Shown here: positions 1 to 10,595 of the stretch, piece after piece
Position numbering within the stretch: position 1 is the stretch's first letter
Layout: every line of letters begins with the position of its first letter
DNA from: Paenibacillus marchantiae
GTDB lineage: Bacteria > Bacillota > Bacilli > Paenibacillales > Paenibacillaceae
DNA: 64,000 nt
NCBI RefSeq assembly: GCF_028771845.1
Contig: NZ_CP118270.1
Location: forward strand, 4,154,001-4,218,000
Direction: 5' to 3'
Program-made: the position numbers and the translations under genes
Notes under the pieces: generated by a model
Seen by the model: only the letters and a program-made list of their open reading frames with translations
Told to the model about the DNA's origin: nothing
Database searches by the model: none

Positions 1-315
1 CAGTTACAAGATATTGCTGATCAATATAACTTTGATGCGATTAAACATCTGCTTGTGGAGAGTAACATGTGCGAAGCAGCAATTGAAGATTTCTTGTCCG
101 AGTCAGGCATTGTGCCGCTGACGATTGTTTATGAGGATTTTATAGCAGATTACGAGGGGACCGTTATGAAAGTGCTAGAGTTTTTGGATGTTCAAGCTGA
201 CGGTGTTGCCGTATCGCCCCCGTCCTTTGACCCGATCGCAGACGAGATTTCTGAACAATGGGTGCAAAGATTTCGGGAAGAATGCCAGAGGGATTGGGAG
301 AATGTTAAATGGTAA
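1..315 (+). CDS. Stf0-like sulfotransferase, C-terminal fragment (cut by window edge)
   Basis: The reading frame is open from base 1 to a TAA at 313-315, so only about 104 C-terminal residues are present. The segment with YEDFIADYEG and LEFLDV, followed by DPIADEISEQWVQRFREE, matches the C-terminal pattern of Stf0-type sulfotransferases (YE-D-L near the PAPS-binding end, then an Arg-rich tail helix). These enzymes transfer sulfate from PAPS to sugars or lipids; the substrate cannot be told from this fragment. No clear terminator follows it, and the ABC exporter genes begin 137 bp downstream on the same strand. Family assignment comes from C-terminal motifs only and is moderately secure. Confidence 0.6.
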   Translation, partial: QLQDIADQYNFDAIKHLLVESNMCEAAIEDFLSESGIVPLTIVYEDFIADYEGTVMKVLEFLDVQADGVAVSPPSFDPIADEISEQWVQRFREECQRDWENVKW

Positions 316-452
316 ACACACTTGGTAAGATTCATCCACGGGTTGGAAATGTTGCATTTATTGTTATTATGTATGATTCATCTTAGTGAGGAACCAAAAT
401 GCTTTGAATCACAAAAATGAAATAGAAATGTTATACGAAGGGGTGAGGGGCT

Positions 453-2198
453 ATGCCCAAAACAGAGAAACGCTCCATGTCCTGGCTGCTGCAATATCTA
501 AAACCCGTTAAAGGCCGATTGGCCTTGCTTATGGTGATGTTGCTAACGTCAACGGGACTGCAGCTCCTAAATCCACAAATTATCAAACGATTCATTGATA
601 CGGCCGCAAGTGGGGGAGTCCTTTCTAACCTGTTCCAGCTTGCCGGATTGTTTCTGGTTGTTGCCGTTGTAAATCAACTGATTACAGTAGCCGTAAGTTA
701 TCTGGGTAACGATGTGGCCTGGCGGGCAACGAACCGATTACGGGGAGATCTCCTGAAGCATTGTCTGCGTCTGGATATGCGGTTTCATAATGTGAAGACA
801 CCGGGAGAGATGATTGAACGGGTGGATGGTGATGTGACGAGTATCTCCAACTTCTTCGCGATGTTCATTGTGCAAGTGGTTGGAAGCTTTGTCTTGCTTG
901 CCGGAATCCTCGGATTTATGTTCAGCGTAAACGTACCGATTGCGATCGTCATGACGGTGTTTACATTGTTATCGATTCTGTTTATGGTGTTCATTCGGAA
1001 TTTGGGAGTAAACTCTTCCAAAAATGAGCGGGAAGCGAGTGCATCCTTGTTCGGATTAATTGAAGAGCGTATTGCGGGAATTGAAGATGTTCAAGCGAAC
1101 GGGCATGTCCCGTATGTGATGAATCGTTTTTATCGGACGATGCGTGTTGTATTTCAAAAAGGAAGAAAAGCCTGGCTACTTCGGGTTATTCCGTGGAATA
1201 CGACGGTCATTCTGTTCGCCCTTGCAGTCACGGCAGTACTTCTGCTCGGTGTTCATTACTACATGCAAGGCATCATCAGCATCGGAACGCTGTTTCTGAT
1301 ATATCAATACACACAGATGCTTAATGATCCGATTGAGATGTTGGGTGATCAGGTTCAAGAGTTTCAGAAGGCGAAATCAGGTATGCTTCGTTCGAGAGAA
1401 TTGTTGTCTTTGCGCAGTGAGATCGAAAACGGAAGAGAGGATCAGCTGCCAGAAGGGCCGCTTGGTCTGGAATTCAAGCAGGTGAACTTCAGTTATAACG
1501 AGGATAAACCTGTATTGCAGAATATTAACTTTGCCATTAAACCTGGCGAACGGCTGGGCATCATCGGTCGTACTGGTAGCGGAAAATCAAGTCTCAGTCG
1601 GGTACTTCTACGCTTGTACAATCTGGATAGCGGAACAATTCGTGTGGGTGGCAAAGATATTACAGAGCTTACCTTACCTGCACTCTACCGCAGGGTTGGT
1701 ATGGTTACGCAGGATGTACAGCTGTTCGACGGTACGTTGCGAGATAATTTAACGCTGTTCAACCAGGATGTCTCGGATCAAATTATTAAGGAGACAACGG
1801 ATCGACTTGGATTAAGTCATTGGATTGAATCACAACCGGCAGGGTTGGATACACATCTGAAGGCAGGTGGTTCTTCATTGTCCGCTGGGGAAGCTCAATT
1901 GTTTGCCTTGACGCGAGTATTTCTGACTGAACCTAGCCTGGTTATTCTTGATGAGCCTTCCTCACGGCTGGATGCCGCTACAGAGAGCATGCTTCAGTCT
2001 GCCATCGATCAGTTGATGAAGCAATGTACGGGAATTATTATTGCGCATCGCCTGGCTACTTTAGAGAAGGTCGATCAGATTATGGTACTGGGTGATGGCA
2101 AGGTACTGGAATTCGGAGCCAGAAAAGCACTCGCCAGCGATCCGGCTTCACATTATGCCAGATTGCTGATTACAGGGCGAGAGGAGGAATTGGCGTGA
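453..2198 (+). CDS. Heterodimeric ABC exporter, subunit A (TMD-NBD fusion)
   Basis: A 581-residue ABC half-transporter with an N-terminal membrane domain (about residues 20-300) and a C-terminal nucleotide-binding domain. Walker A is GRTGSGKSS (about residue 370), the signature loop is LSAGE rather than LSGGQ (about 474), Walker B is LVILDEPSS with the catalytic Glu, and the H-loop is IAHR. The ATG follows an AAGGGGTGAGG ribosome site. The stop overlaps the GTG start of the next gene by 4 bp, so the two subunits are probably translated together and form a heterodimer. Substrate is unknown; drug, peptide or lipid export are all possible. The degenerate signature loop together with an intact Walker B Glu is typical of one half of asymmetric exporters. 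Confidence 0.9.
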   Translation: MPKTEKRSMSWLLQYLKPVKGRLALLMVMLLTSTGLQLLNPQIIKRFIDTAASGGVLSNLFQLAGLFLVVAVVNQLITVAVSYLGNDVAWRATNRLRGDLLKHCLRLDMRFHNVKTPGEMIERVDGDVTSISNFFAMFIVQVVGSFVLLAGILGFMFSVNVPIAIVMTVFTLLSILFMVFIRNLGVNSSKNEREASASLFGLIEERIAGIEDVQANGHVPYVMNRFYRTMRVVFQKGRKAWLLRVIPWNTTVILFALAVTAVLLLGVHYYMQGIISIGTLFLIYQYTQMLNDPIEMLGDQVQEFQKAKSGMLRSRELLSLRSEIENGREDQLPEGPLGLEFKQVNFSYNEDKPVLQNINFAIKPGERLGIIGRTGSGKSSLSRVLLRLYNLDSGTIRVGGKDITELTLPALYRRVGMVTQDVQLFDGTLRDNLTLFNQDVSDQIIKETTDRLGLSHWIESQPAGLDTHLKAGGSSLSAGEAQLFALTRVFLTEPSLVILDEPSSRLDAATESMLQSAIDQLMKQCTGIIIAHRLATLEKVDQIMVLGDGKVLEFGARKALASDPASHYARLLITGREEELA

Positions 2199-3964
2199 AT
2201 GTAACAGGATTTATAGGCCGTTTGTTTCGATTCAGGCCTTTTCTATTTTTGATTAACGGATTGTCATGGTGCATCTTTCATTCTTTGCCGCTGGCAATAG
2301 GGATCGGCATGCAGTGGTTCTTTGACCGGGCAACGGCGGGTTCCAGTGATTATATGTGGCTGGCTGCTCCGCTGATCTTCATTGCTTTGATCAGAGCGGT
2401 AAGAGTAGGCACGTTTTTTGCCGCATTCTATGCATGGATCACGTATATCTACCATATTCAGGCCATTCTGCGTACCAACATGCTCGCTGGGATTATGCGC
2501 TGGCCAGGACGTAATCTGCCAGCTTCACCGGGGGAGGCGATGAGTCGCTTTCGGGATGATGTAGATGAAGTGGTTGAGTACGTAGAATCCTGGGTGGATT
2601 TTTGGGGAAGGCTTGTGTTCGCTATCGTATCCATCGTCATCATGGCGAACATTAACTGGAAAATCACTCTAGTTGCAGTATTGCCCCTAGTAGTCGTGAC
2701 GTTGCTGAATAACTTGTCAGGTAATCGGGCTCGTCGATATGCTCAGGTCAATCGTGAGTCGACAGGGAGAATTACCAGTTTCATTGCCGAAACCTTTGGA
2801 GCGGTGCAGGCACTGAAACTTGGGCAGGCAGAAGAGCATGTCTCTACTCGTTTTAACAAACTCAATGAAGAACGTCGTCAAGCCGCACTCCGGGATAATC
2901 TGTTCAAGCAGTGGATGAGATCACTTAATCAGCATGTGCTCAGTATCTGTACAGGTCTCATTCTCCTGATGTGTGCAGCTGAGATGAAATCTGGCAATTT
3001 CACCGTAGGTAATTTTGCCTTGTTCACCAGTTATCTAGCGAATATTGGCTTTAGTATCTCATTGTTTGGCTATATGGTATTTCAGCATAAACGGCTCAAA
3101 GTATCATTTGACCGGATGAGAACCCTGTTTCGTCCTGGTGAGGAAGACCGGATCATGGATTTCAGAGAGACTTATCTGAATGAAGATCCGCCTGAGCTTC
3201 CTAATGAACAGAGAGATCCCAAAGAGAAGCTAAGAGAGCTGGAGATCAGCAATCTGGCGTACCAATATCCACATTCTGCAAATGGAATACAGGATATCAG
3301 CTTCCGTGTGAAGCGGGGACAATTTCTGGTCATCACTGGACGGATCGGTTCTGGCAAATCGACTCTGGTCCGCACACTTCTGGGACTGCTGCCCAAACAA
3401 GAGGGCACGATTCGCTGGAATGGTAAAGATGTAGATCCCGCTACCTTCCTGATGCCGCCCAGAGCAGCATATACGCCGCAAGTACCTCGACTGTTCAGTG
3501 ATACGCTGAAAGAGAATATTGTTCAGGGCAAACAGGGCCGTACGGAAGTCGCACTTGCAAAAGCCATACGATTGGCTGTAATGGATAAGGATATTCAAAA
3601 CCTGGATCAAGGACTCGAAACATCCGTAGGTCCAAGAGGTGTCATGTTGTCTGGTGGTCAGATCCAGCGCGCAGCAACTGGGCGCATGCTGATGACGGAA
3701 GCGGACTTGTTCATCTTCGATGATCTGTCCAGTGCACTGGATGTGGAAACCGAGCAACAGGTCTGGGAAGGTTTGTTCCAGGAGCCGGATGTTACATGTA
3801 TTGCGGTGTCTCACCGCAGAGCAGCACTTGCGAAGGCAGATCATATCATCGTCATGAAGGATGGACGAATTGAGGCCGAGGGCAGCTTATCAGATTTGCT
3901 TGCTACAAATGAAGAGATGCAATTACTATGGCAAGGTGAGCAAACACCGGTTAAAGTGGGATAA
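2195..3964 (+). CDS. Heterodimeric ABC exporter, subunit B (TMD-NBD fusion)
   Basis: A 589-residue half-transporter starting at a GTG that overlaps the previous stop (GTGA), with GAGGAGGAA as ribosome site. Membrane helices fill roughly the first 310 residues. The NBD has Walker [10 protein letters not shown] (about 382), a canonical LSGGQ signature (about 486), and a Walker B ending FIFDDLSS, where Asp replaces the catalytic Glu. This complements subunit A: the A Walker sites with the B LSGGQ would form the consensus ATPase site, and the B Walker sites with the A LSAGE would form the degenerate site. It would act in the cytoplasmic membrane as an exporter with subunit A. A strong terminator follows. 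Confidence 0.9.
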   Translation: MNVTGFIGRLFRFRPFLFLINGLSWCIFHSLPLAIGIGMQWFFDRATAGSSDYMWLAAPLIFIALIRAVRVGTFFAAFYAWITYIYHIQAILRTNMLAGIMRWPGRNLPASPGEAMSRFRDDVDEVVEYVESWVDFWGRLVFAIVSIVIMANINWKITLVAVLPLVVVTLLNNLSGNRARRYAQVNRESTGRITSFIAETFGAVQALKLGQAEEHVSTRFNKLNEERRQAALRDNLFKQWMRSLNQHVLSICTGLILLMCAAEMKSGNFTVGNFALFTSYLANIGFSISLFGYMVFQHKRLKVSFDRMRTLFRPGEEDRIMDFRETYLNEDPPELPNEQRDPKEKLRELEISNLAYQYPHSANGIQDISFRVKRGQFLVITGRIGSGKSTLVRTLLGLLPKQEGTIRWNGKDVDPATFLMPPRAAYTPQVPRLFSDTLKENIVQGKQGRTEVALAKAIRLAVMDKDIQNLDQGLETSVGPRGVMLSGGQIQRAATGRMLMTEADLFIFDDLSSALDVETEQQVWEGLFQEPDVTCIAVSHRRAALAKADHIIVMKDGRIEAEGSLSDLLATNEEMQLLWQGEQTPVKVG

Positions 3965-3993
3965 GATAAGATATACGATATATAAAAATGAAA

Positions 3994-4046
3994 AAAGCCG
4001 TACAGACAACTCTTTTTGAAAGAGTTAAGATCTGTACGGCTTTATT
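3994..4046. terminator. Bidirectional terminator between ABC exporter and ctaB
   Basis: The outer arms AAAGCCGTACAGA (3994-4006) and TCTGTACGGCTTT (4031-4043) pair perfectly. An inner stem AACTCTTT/AAAGAGTT (4008-4015 with 4019-4026) extends the hairpin. A-rich and T-rich flanks on both sides suit termination of both converging genes. Confidence 0.85.
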
Positions 4047-4066
4047 ATTCCTAATTGGGTCAATCT

Positions 4067-4999
4067 TTATTTGATCAGCTGTGCAATCAATGAATACGCA
4101 ATGATAACCAGGAAGATAATCGTGATGTGGTTAATGGAGAAAATAAACATTTTATGTGACCATTTCTTGGTTTCTTTCTTATCGAAAGTTGCCACACTAA
4201 GAATAAGCCATGCCAAACTTACCAGAAACGCAACAATGGCAATGAACGGGCTCAGCGGCCAGAACAAGAAGCTGGAGAATAACAACAATACCAGATAAAC
4301 ATTTGTCTGGATGTATGTCCGTCTGATTCCTTTTACAACAGGAAGCATGGGAACGCCAGCCGCTTTGTATTCGTCAAATCTCCGGATGGCAATGCCATAG
4401 AAGTGAGGCATCTGCCACAACAGCATGGTAACAACCAAAGCCCAAATTTCATAATGACCCAGTTCTGGCGAAATGGCTGCCCAACCAATGAGTGGAGGAA
4501 CAGCGCCTGAAAGACTTCCTACTTCCGTATTGTATACCGTTGTCCGCTTGGTCCACATCGTATAAGGGAACACGTACAACAACAGTCCCAATATGCCGAA
4601 TACGGCAGCCGAAGGGGAAGCGATATACAACATGATGCCCCCGATAATCGTAATGGCAATACCGAGGATCAAACCTGTTTTGGTATCTACACGACCAGTT
4701 ACCGTCGGACGTGTTTTGGTGCGTTCCATGATCGCATCGATATCCCGATCATACAAATTGTTAAACACCCCTGCCGCTCCGATAATCAGGGAAGACCCGA
4801 TGACAGAGAGGATAATGGGTACAATATTAGCTAAAATGGATGCATCAAATACATACAAAGCCAAACTTAAACCGGCAAACATGGCGATCAGATTGGATTT
4901 GATAATTCCGATCTTGATCGTATCAAAGAATACTTTCGGAATCGAGCTAGTATACTCCAGGCTGATTTCGGGCCGTGACCCTTTATTCAATGTTTTCAA
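4067..4999 (-). CDS. ctaB: Protoheme IX farnesyltransferase (heme O synthase)
   Basis: A 310-residue polytopic membrane protein of the UbiA prenyltransferase superfamily. The prenyl-diphosphate/Mg site NNLYDRDIDAIMERT is followed by RTKTRPTVTGR, and a second Asp-rich loop reads RFDEYKAAGVPMLPVV; both are hallmarks of heme O synthase. It transfers a farnesyl group to heme B to give heme O for heme-copper oxidases. The start is a TTG preceded at 7 nt by AGGAAG; no ATG suits this position. It stands alone here, without ctaA or oxidase genes. An extended -10 promoter lies just upstream on the minus strand. Confidence 0.92.
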   Translation of the reverse strand: MKTLNKGSRPEISLEYTSSIPKVFFDTIKIGIIKSNLIAMFAGLSLALYVFDASILANIVPIILSVIGSSLIIGAAGVFNNLYDRDIDAIMERTKTRPTVTGRVDTKTGLILGIAITIIGGIMLYIASPSAAVFGILGLLLYVFPYTMWTKRTTVYNTEVGSLSGAVPPLIGWAAISPELGHYEIWALVVTMLLWQMPHFYGIAIRRFDEYKAAGVPMLPVVKGIRRTYIQTNVYLVLLLFSSFLFWPLSPFIAIVAFLVSLAWLILSVATFDKKETKKWSHKMFIFSINHITIIFLVIIAYSLIAQLIK

Positions 5000-5387
5000 G
5001 AACTCACTTCCTATATCTATTCTTATATATCTCGTGGTCTTATTATAGCATCCAATACACTATGTGAATTAATTAACGATTTAGGTTTTAAAATAATGTC
5101 ATTTGATTGTGAACAATTTAAAAACACGGTTTTTTTTAATTGTTAAAAATGATTTTCTGTGATACAGGTCATTGAAACCAAATAGCAGCGATAACAAGAA
5201 AAGAATATTTTCTTGCATGTTGAGTTTGTTTTGTTTATTGTAGACATAAGAGATCTTTAAAGAAATAGAGTGATCTCCTCTTACGTTTTTTGCTATTAGA
5301 GAATAGCTGCAAGCGGCAAGGTATAATCAGTATAGGCTTTTTTTTGTAACGATAAAGGACATTGAATATCTGGAAAGGGTGTTAAAT
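5000..5387. other. Divergent intergenic region ctaB / thioredoxin-reductase-like gene
   Basis: An AT-rich 388 bp stretch. It holds the ctaB extended -10 at its left end and a TATAAT at 5322-5327 that could serve the rightward gene, although no good -35 is visible 16-18 bp upstream. A small dyad CTATT-N4-AATAG lies at 5293-5306. I see no coding sequence or structured RNA here. Confidence 0.5.
5042..5068 (-). promoter_or_regulatory. Candidate ctaB promoter (extended -10)
   Basis: On the minus strand, TGCTATAAT (5050-5042) is a perfect extended -10 element. TTCACA (5068-5063) lies 15 bp upstream as a weak -35. The inferred start would leave a leader of about 35 nt before the TTG codon. Confidence 0.5.
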
Positions 5388-6317
5388 ATGGATCAAAAGA
5401 TGGATGTATTAATTATAGGCGGAGGACCAGCGGGTCTTAATGCTGCACTTGTACTAGGACGAGCTCGCAAACATGTTGTGGTCATAGATGATGAACGCCC
5501 GCGCAATTGGGTTACGCGTGAAACGCACGGTTTTCTGACGAGAGATGGAGCAAGTCCACGTGAATTTCGGAAGGTTGCGAAAGAACAGATTAGCGCTTAC
5601 CCGTCTGTTCATTTTGTAGGGGACACAGCGACTTCAGTGACAGGAACAGATGGTGATTTTCAAGTTACAACGGCCCAAGGAGTCGTCTATCGCACGAAGA
5701 AAATTTTGTTTGCAGTGGGGAAAAAAGACCTCCCACTGGATATTAACGGGTTGAAAGAGGTATATGGCAAGAGTGCTTTTGTCTGCCCTTATTGCGATGG
5801 ATGGGAATTAAGAGATCAACGGCTTGTCATCATTGTGAATGGAGCCAAGGCATTTCATATGGCCAAGACGATCTCGGGCTGGACAAGCGAGTTTACCATT
5901 TGCACGAATGGACCTGATGAATTAACGGATGAGCAGAGGGAGGAATTGAAGCAGCATGGTGTCCCGGTATGGGACTCTCCAATTCAATCTATTGAATCAA
6001 GCGATGGTATGGTGCAGCAAGTGGTGTTAGAAGATGGTACCGAAATCTCGTGCACAGGGATTTTCTTTGGACCGAAACTAACGGCTGGATCAGAACTTCC
6101 GCAGACGATAGGCTGTGAGGTTACGGATGCGGGTACGGTCGTTGTAGATGATTTCGGCAAAACGACCGTAACGGGTGTGTTCAGCGCTGGAGATGCAGCA
6201 TCGGAGTTGTACCAGGCCATTACTGCGGCATCCCTTGGTGCATTAACCGCTGTAACGATTAACAGTGAGCTTAATATGGAAGCTTGGGATGAGCGCGGTA
6301 AACATTTAAACCCGTAG
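5388..6317 (+). CDS. Thioredoxin reductase-like FAD/NAD(P) oxidoreductase
   Basis: A 309-residue flavoprotein with an N-terminal FAD fold (GGGPAGLNAALVLGR near residue 13), an internal redox pair CPYC-DGWE (about residues 130-135), and a C-terminal FAD-contact segment GVFSAGDAA. This is the layout of low-Mr thioredoxin reductase relatives, though classical TrxB has CAxC. The ATG at 5388 is preferred over the GTG at 5379 because GGAAAGGG sits 8 nt upstream of it. There is no thioredoxin gene beside it, so its partner may be another dithiol protein. A terminator separates it from the P450 gene. Confidence 0.82.
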   Translation: MDQKMDVLIIGGGPAGLNAALVLGRARKHVVVIDDERPRNWVTRETHGFLTRDGASPREFRKVAKEQISAYPSVHFVGDTATSVTGTDGDFQVTTAQGVVYRTKKILFAVGKKDLPLDINGLKEVYGKSAFVCPYCDGWELRDQRLVIIVNGAKAFHMAKTISGWTSEFTICTNGPDELTDEQREELKQHGVPVWDSPIQSIESSDGMVQQVVLEDGTEISCTGIFFGPKLTAGSELPQTIGCEVTDAGTVVVDDFGKTTVTGVFSAGDAASELYQAITAASLGALTAVTINSELNMEAWDERGKHLNP

Positions 6318-6384
6318 AATAACGATGTACGGTTTCTTGTCCAGTACTTTGCACAAACGATAAGTCAACAAAATAGATCAGATC

Positions 6385-6420
6385 AAAAAGGGGATTGCAA
6401 ACGCGATTCCTTTTTTGTGT
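6385..6420 (+). terminator. Terminator after the thioredoxin-reductase-like gene
   Basis: Arms at 6385-6398 and 6403-6416 pair fully, allowing three G-U wobbles, around an AAAC loop, and end in TTTTTT. Confidence 0.75.
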
Positions 6421-6496
6421 TTAGTAGATCTTTTACTAGGTCTTCTCTGTCACTAAGTTGGACTAGTTCCGTCCGTTATTGGCATAAGCCCAATAT

Positions 6497-6525
6497 TTGA
6501 TTTTCATCCGTTAACGGTTTATTAT
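6497..6525 (+). promoter_or_regulatory. Promoter of the P450-reductase gene
   Basis: TTGATT (6497-6502) and TATTAT (6520-6525) are separated by exactly 17 bp and lie just upstream of a perfect dyad, placing the transcription start near 6532. Confidence 0.6.
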
Positions 6526-6531
6526 TGTATC

Positions 6532-6555
6532 AAATGATAGATAATACTATCATTT
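6532..6555 (+). promoter_or_regulatory. Perfect 9-bp dyad, probable operator for the P450 gene
   Basis: AAATGATAG (6532-6540), spacer ATAATA, CTATCATTT (6547-6555) form a perfect inverted repeat covering the predicted transcription start. It is well placed for a repressor. Known CYP102 genes in Bacillus are repressed by TetR-type fatty-acid sensors, but no such regulator is adjacent here. Confidence 0.6.
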
Positions 6556-6580
6556 TAAACTCTGGGAGAGGGTGTTTAAA

Positions 6581-9500
6581 ATGAGCATTGCAACTAACGT
6601 TCCACAGCCCAAAATGTACGGACCGCTCGGGAATCTGCCCTTGATTGATAAAGAGAAACCAACATTGTCCCTTGGACAGCTTGCTGAGGAATATGGACCG
6701 ATATATCGACTGACCGTTCCTGGTTATTCCGGATTGATTGTATCTGGCCCAGATTTGGTGGCTGAGTTATGTGACGTGTCTCGTTTTGATAAATTTGTAT
6801 ACAATGAACTCGAAAATGTACGTGCCTTTGGCGGTGATGGTTTATTTACAAGCAGAACATCCGAGCCGAACTGGAAAAAGGCACATAATATTTTGCTTCC
6901 CACCTTTAGTAAACAGGCGATGAAGGGTTATCATCCGATGATGGTCGACATAGCCGAACAATTGATAAACAAATGGGCACGTTTGAATTCCAACGACACC
7001 ATTGATGTAGCAGACGACATGACACGACTTACGTTGGATACTATTGGACTATGCGGTTTCAATTATCGATTTAACAGCTTTTACAGACAGGACCACAGTC
7101 CTTTTATCGAAAGTATGGTCCGTGCATTAAATGAAGCTATGCAGAAAAGCTCGCGTTTGAAAATCCAAAATCTGCTAATGGTGAAAACCAAACGACAGTT
7201 CGAGGAAGACATCCAAACGATGTTCTCATTAGTTGATCAGATTATTGAGGAACGTAAAGCAAGTGCTGCTCCTGAAGAGGTTGACTTGCTCGCTCGTATG
7301 CTGAATGGCAAAGATCCGGCAACCGGAGAAACGCTGGACGATGAGAACATTCGGTATCAGATTATTACGTTCCTCATTGCCGGACATGAAACGACGAGTG
7401 GTTTGTTATCATTTGCCCTTTATTTTTTGCTGAACAATCCAGAAGCACTTCAAAAGGCCTATGATGAGGTAGACCGGGTATTGGTGAGTGACTCACCACA
7501 GTACGAAGAAATCCTTCAGCTTCCTTATATCCGCATGATTCTTAGCGAATCGCTACGTCTATGGCCAACCGCCCCGGGATTTGACGTCTATGCCAAAGAA
7601 GACACCGTCATAGGTGGCAAATATCCACTGAAAAAAGGGGAGAGTTGCAGTATTCTTCTGCCTCAGCTTCACCGTGACAAAGGCGCCTGGGGAGAGGATG
7701 CAGAGCTTTTCCGCCCGGAACGTTTTGAAGATACGACTCAAGTTCCTCACCATGCGTATAAACCGTTTGGCAATGGGGAGAGAGCGTGTATCGGCATGCA
7801 GTTTGCTTTATATGAAGCAACCCTTGTACTCGGTATGGTACTTAAACATTTTGAACTGGTAGACTATAGCAACTATCAGTTGGATGTGAAACAAACGTTA
7901 ACGTTAAAACCAGGCGATTTTCGAATACAGGTGAGAGCACGGACCGTTTCACCGAAACTGAGTACATCTGTTGCTCACTCGGTTGAAAAGCCGAATCAGG
8001 ATCAGGGTATGCATACAAATGTAGCTGGTCATAGTGCTATGAAGGAATCGATGACGACTTCCGTAAATGCCAATCCAACCATACTGGTTCTATACGGCTC
8101 CAACCTGGGGACGGCAGAAGGCATTGCCAGAGCTTTTGCAGAGAAAGCCTGTTCCTATGGAATTCCAAGCGAAGCCGCAACATTGAATGAATGGATTGGC
8201 CGTCTGCCCAAAGAGGGGATCGTTCTCATCGTGACAGCTTCGTACAATGGTAAACCTCCGCAAAATGCAGCGGCATTTATCGAGTGGTTAAAGGAAGCCG
8301 AGTCAGAGAAGGTGCAAGGTGTAACCTATGCAGTTCTGGGCTGCGGGGATCGGAGCTGGTCCAGTACCTACCAGAGCATTCCTCGATTGGTCGATGAGAA
8401 GCTTGTGAGCTTGGGAGGCAACAGGCTGTTACCTCGGGGAGAAGCCGATGCAGGCGGGGATATGGAGAAACAAGTGGAAGACTGGCAGCGGATGTTGTGG
8501 CCCCAAATGTTAAAAGCGTTGGGGATTAGCGAGGAATCTATGGAGCACTCCTCACGAAGTACAATTCAAATGGAATTTGTTCCCGAGAAAGCCGATCTGC
8601 CACTTGCACGAACCTACAATGCCAGCTATGCCACTATAGTGGTAAATGAAGAGCTTCAGGCCATGGATAGTGGGCGGAGTACACGTCATATTGAGATGCT
8701 GCTGCCTGAAGGCATGACCTATAAAGAAGGCGATCATCTTGGCGTATTGCCCCTAAATGCAGATGAAATCGTGAATCGCATCCTGCACCGTTTCGGATTA
8801 AAAGGGGACGTTCAGATCCAATTAACTTCGAACGAGACACAGTTGACACATCTTCCTCTGAACCGTCCTGTCAAAGTGAATGAATTGCTCCGTTCCTGCG
8901 TTGAGCTGCAAGCACCTGTTACAAGAACGCAGTTGCAGGAGCTGGCGAACCATACGGTATGCCCTCCTCATAAGCGTGAGATGGAGGCGATGCTCGAAGA
9001 GAACAACTACAGGGAACATATACTTGAAAACAGAACTACCATGCTGGAACTGCTGGAAAAGTATGAGGCCTGTGAACTGCCGTTCGAAAGATTTCTTGAA
9101 CTGCTGTCTCCACTCAAACCCAGGTATTACTCTATATCCAGCTCTCCACACTTTAATGCCAAGCAGGCGAGCATCACAGTGTCCGTTGTGAAAGAGCCTG
9201 CTTGGAGCGGCAACGGTGAAATCCGTGGTGTGGCTTCATCCTATCTGGCAGACTGCCAGACGGGAGAGAGTATTTCGATGTTTGTACGTACGCCAGAACC
9301 CGGATTTGAGCTGTCAGAAGAGCCGGATGTTCCAATTATTATGGTGGGTCCAGGGACGGGTGTTGCACCGTTCAGAGGTTTCCTCCAGGCCAGATCTGTG
9401 CTAAAAGAGAGAGGATTGCCACTGAGCGAAGCACATTTGTTCTTTGGTTGCAGGAATGATTCGGATTTCATATATCGTCAAGAACTTGAACAATACGAAC

Positions 9501-9823
9501 AGGCAGGCATCGTCAAGCTGCACACAGCTTTTTCACGTGTGGAGGATAAGCCCAAAACGTATGTGCAGCATCTGATGAATCAGGAGTGGGGGCAGTTGCT
9601 CCATTTGCTTGATGAAAAAGGGAGAATCTACGTATGTGGTGACGGAAGCCAAATGGCTCCCGCCGTCGAAGAGACTTTGAGGCAAGCATACCAGAAGGCG
9701 AAAGGTGCAACCCTTCAGGAGGCAAAAGATTGGCTCAATCAGCTCCAGGCGGAGGGCCGTTACGTTCAGGACGTGTGGGCAGGTAAAAGACCCGTTGAAT
9801 CGGCTAAAGCTCCTGTAATTTGA
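6581..9823 (+). CDS. Self-sufficient cytochrome P450 / NADPH-P450 reductase (CYP102 family)
   Basis: A 1080-residue fusion. The heme domain (about 1-460) has the I-helix AGHETTSG (from A267), ESLR, and the heme loop [10 protein letters not shown] with axial Cys403. A FMN flavodoxin domain follows (about 490-640, [12 protein letters not shown]). The C-terminal FAD/NADPH reductase carries [27 protein letters not shown] and a VWAGKRP tail. Domain order and length match P450 BM3 relatives that hydroxylate fatty acids near the omega end; that substrate is inferred from the family. The ATG at 6581 is preferred over an upstream GTG because GGGAGAGG lies 9 nt before it. It is soluble and monocistronic, with its own promoter, operator and terminator. 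Confidence 0.95.
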   Translation: MSIATNVPQPKMYGPLGNLPLIDKEKPTLSLGQLAEEYGPIYRLTVPGYSGLIVSGPDLVAELCDVSRFDKFVYNELENVRAFGGDGLFTSRTSEPNWKKAHNILLPTFSKQAMKGYHPMMVDIAEQLINKWARLNSNDTIDVADDMTRLTLDTIGLCGFNYRFNSFYRQDHSPFIESMVRALNEAMQKSSRLKIQNLLMVKTKRQFEEDIQTMFSLVDQIIEERKASAAPEEVDLLARMLNGKDPATGETLDDENIRYQIITFLIAGHETTSGLLSFALYFLLNNPEALQKAYDEVDRVLVSDSPQYEEILQLPYIRMILSESLRLWPTAPGFDVYAKEDTVIGGKYPLKKGESCSILLPQLHRDKGAWGEDAELFRPERFEDTTQVPHHAYKPFGNGERACIGMQFALYEATLVLGMVLKHFELVDYSNYQLDVKQTLTLKPGDFRIQVRARTVSPKLSTSVAHSVEKPNQDQGMHTNVAGHSAMKESMTTSVNANPTILVLYGSNLGTAEGIARAFAEKACSYGIPSEAATLNEWIGRLPKEGIVLIVTASYNGKPPQNAAAFIEWLKEAESEKVQGVTYAVLGCGDRSWSSTYQSIPRLVDEKLVSLGGNRLLPRGEADAGGDMEKQVEDWQRMLWPQMLKALGISEESMEHSSRSTIQMEFVPEKADLPLARTYNASYATIVVNEELQAMDSGRSTRHIEMLLPEGMTYKEGDHLGVLPLNADEIVNRILHRFGLKGDVQIQLTSNETQLTHLPLNRPVKVNELLRSCVELQAPVTRTQLQELANHTVCPPHKREMEAMLEENNYREHILENRTTMLELLEKYEACELPFERFLELLSPLKPRYYSISSSPHFNAKQASITVSVVKEPAWSGNGEIRGVASSYLADCQTGESISMFVRTPEPGFELSEEPDVPIIMVGPGTGVAPFRGFLQARSVLKERGLPLSEAHLFFGCRNDSDFIYRQELEQYEQAGIVKLHTAFSRVEDKPKTYVQHLMNQEWGQLLHLLDEKGRIYVCGDGSQMAPAVEETLRQAYQKAKGATLQEAKDWLNQLQAEGRYVQDVWAGKRPVESAKAPVI

Positions 9824-9838
9824 GACACGTTAAGATGG

Positions 9839-9862
9839 AGGCGGCGATAAGCCGCCTTTTTC
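9839..9862 (+). terminator. Terminator of the P450 gene
   Basis: AGGCGGC (9839-9845), loop GATAA, GCCGCCT (9851-9857), then a T-rich tail. Confidence 0.9.
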
Positions 9863-10053
9863 TTATGTTGTAGGATGATGTGAGAAGAGAAAAGATCAGT
9901 ATGTGTTCACATCAACTAAGTTATATACTTAAAAATCAAATAATAGTTCACACATTTTACATCAAATATTTTCACTATATGACAAATATTACATTTTAAT
10001 AGAAGCCTGTCTTATATGATAGAACTGTACTCCAAAACGAAAGGATGATGAAG

Positions 10054-10368
10054 ATGAAAAAGAAACTTATGGTCGGTCTTTTAACTGTCGTTGCATGTTT
10101 CACGCTAGGCTCTACATCTTTTGCAGCTAGTGTACCTTCAACTTCAACAAGTAGTTTACCAGAAAGTACACAAGTAGTTCCTTACGCACAAAAGTATATA
10201 ACCTGGCAGACCATTCTACCCAAATCTCAATTCCCAACGCTTGGTGATATCCCGGTGACAGCAAGTTATAATGTTGATCCGTACAGGGGAATACTTACAT
10301 TAAAATCAGTCGATGGTCAGACAGGCTATACGTGGACTGTTACCTATGAGGGCTATGTCACCTATTAA
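10054..10368 (+). CDS. Small secreted protein of unknown function
   Basis: A 104-residue product starting MKKKLMVGLLTVV, with a Lys-rich n-region, a hydrophobic core, and a probable signal peptidase site near TSFAAS (about residues 26-29). The mature part is about 75 residues, Ser/Thr-rich at first, then rich in aromatic residues and beta-prone (TGYTWTVTYEGYVTY at the end). It has no Cys. AAAGG lies 9 nt before the ATG at 10054; the ATG at 10045 is too close to it. I do not recognise the family. It has its own strong terminator, so it is probably a single-gene unit encoding a small exported protein. Confidence 0.7.
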   Translation: MKKKLMVGLLTVVACFTLGSTSFAASVPSTSTSSLPESTQVVPYAQKYITWQTILPKSQFPTLGDIPVTASYNVDPYRGILTLKSVDGQTGYTWTVTYEGYVTY

Positions 10369-10401
10369 TCAATTAATCATTGAATAATGCTACCTATCCG
10401 A

Positions 10402-10453
10402 AAAACAGCCGCTGATCTGGAGTTTCTCATCCAGATCGGCGGCTGTTTTAATT
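10402..10453 (+). terminator. Strong terminator after the small secreted protein gene
   Basis: Twenty-base arms (10402-10421 and 10430-10449) pair throughout, with one G-U wobble, around an 8-nt loop, followed by T-rich sequence. Confidence 0.9.
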
Positions 10454-10595
10454 TGGCTGATACGATCTATTGACAAAGAAAAATTTTTGACGCAATATAA
10501 TAAATGAACTTTATAAAGTATATAAATAAAGAAGTTTAATCAGCATTATTGTGTTTCATTTACTTTTAATTTATATGCAGGGAAGGGATCTACTT

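Noticed and set aside
3230..3844. Long minus-strand open frame (204 codons) opposite the ABC exporter NBD
   Set aside because: It lies wholly inside a gene with intact Walker and signature motifs, has no ribosome site, and its translation shows no domain.
5293..5306. CTATT-N4-AATAG dyad upstream of the thioredoxin-reductase-like gene
   Set aside because: Only 5-bp AT-rich arms; expected by chance in this region.
9900..9912. ATGTG-TT-CACAT palindrome upstream of the small secreted protein gene
   Set aside because: Short, AT-rich, more than 100 bp from the gene and without a linked promoter.
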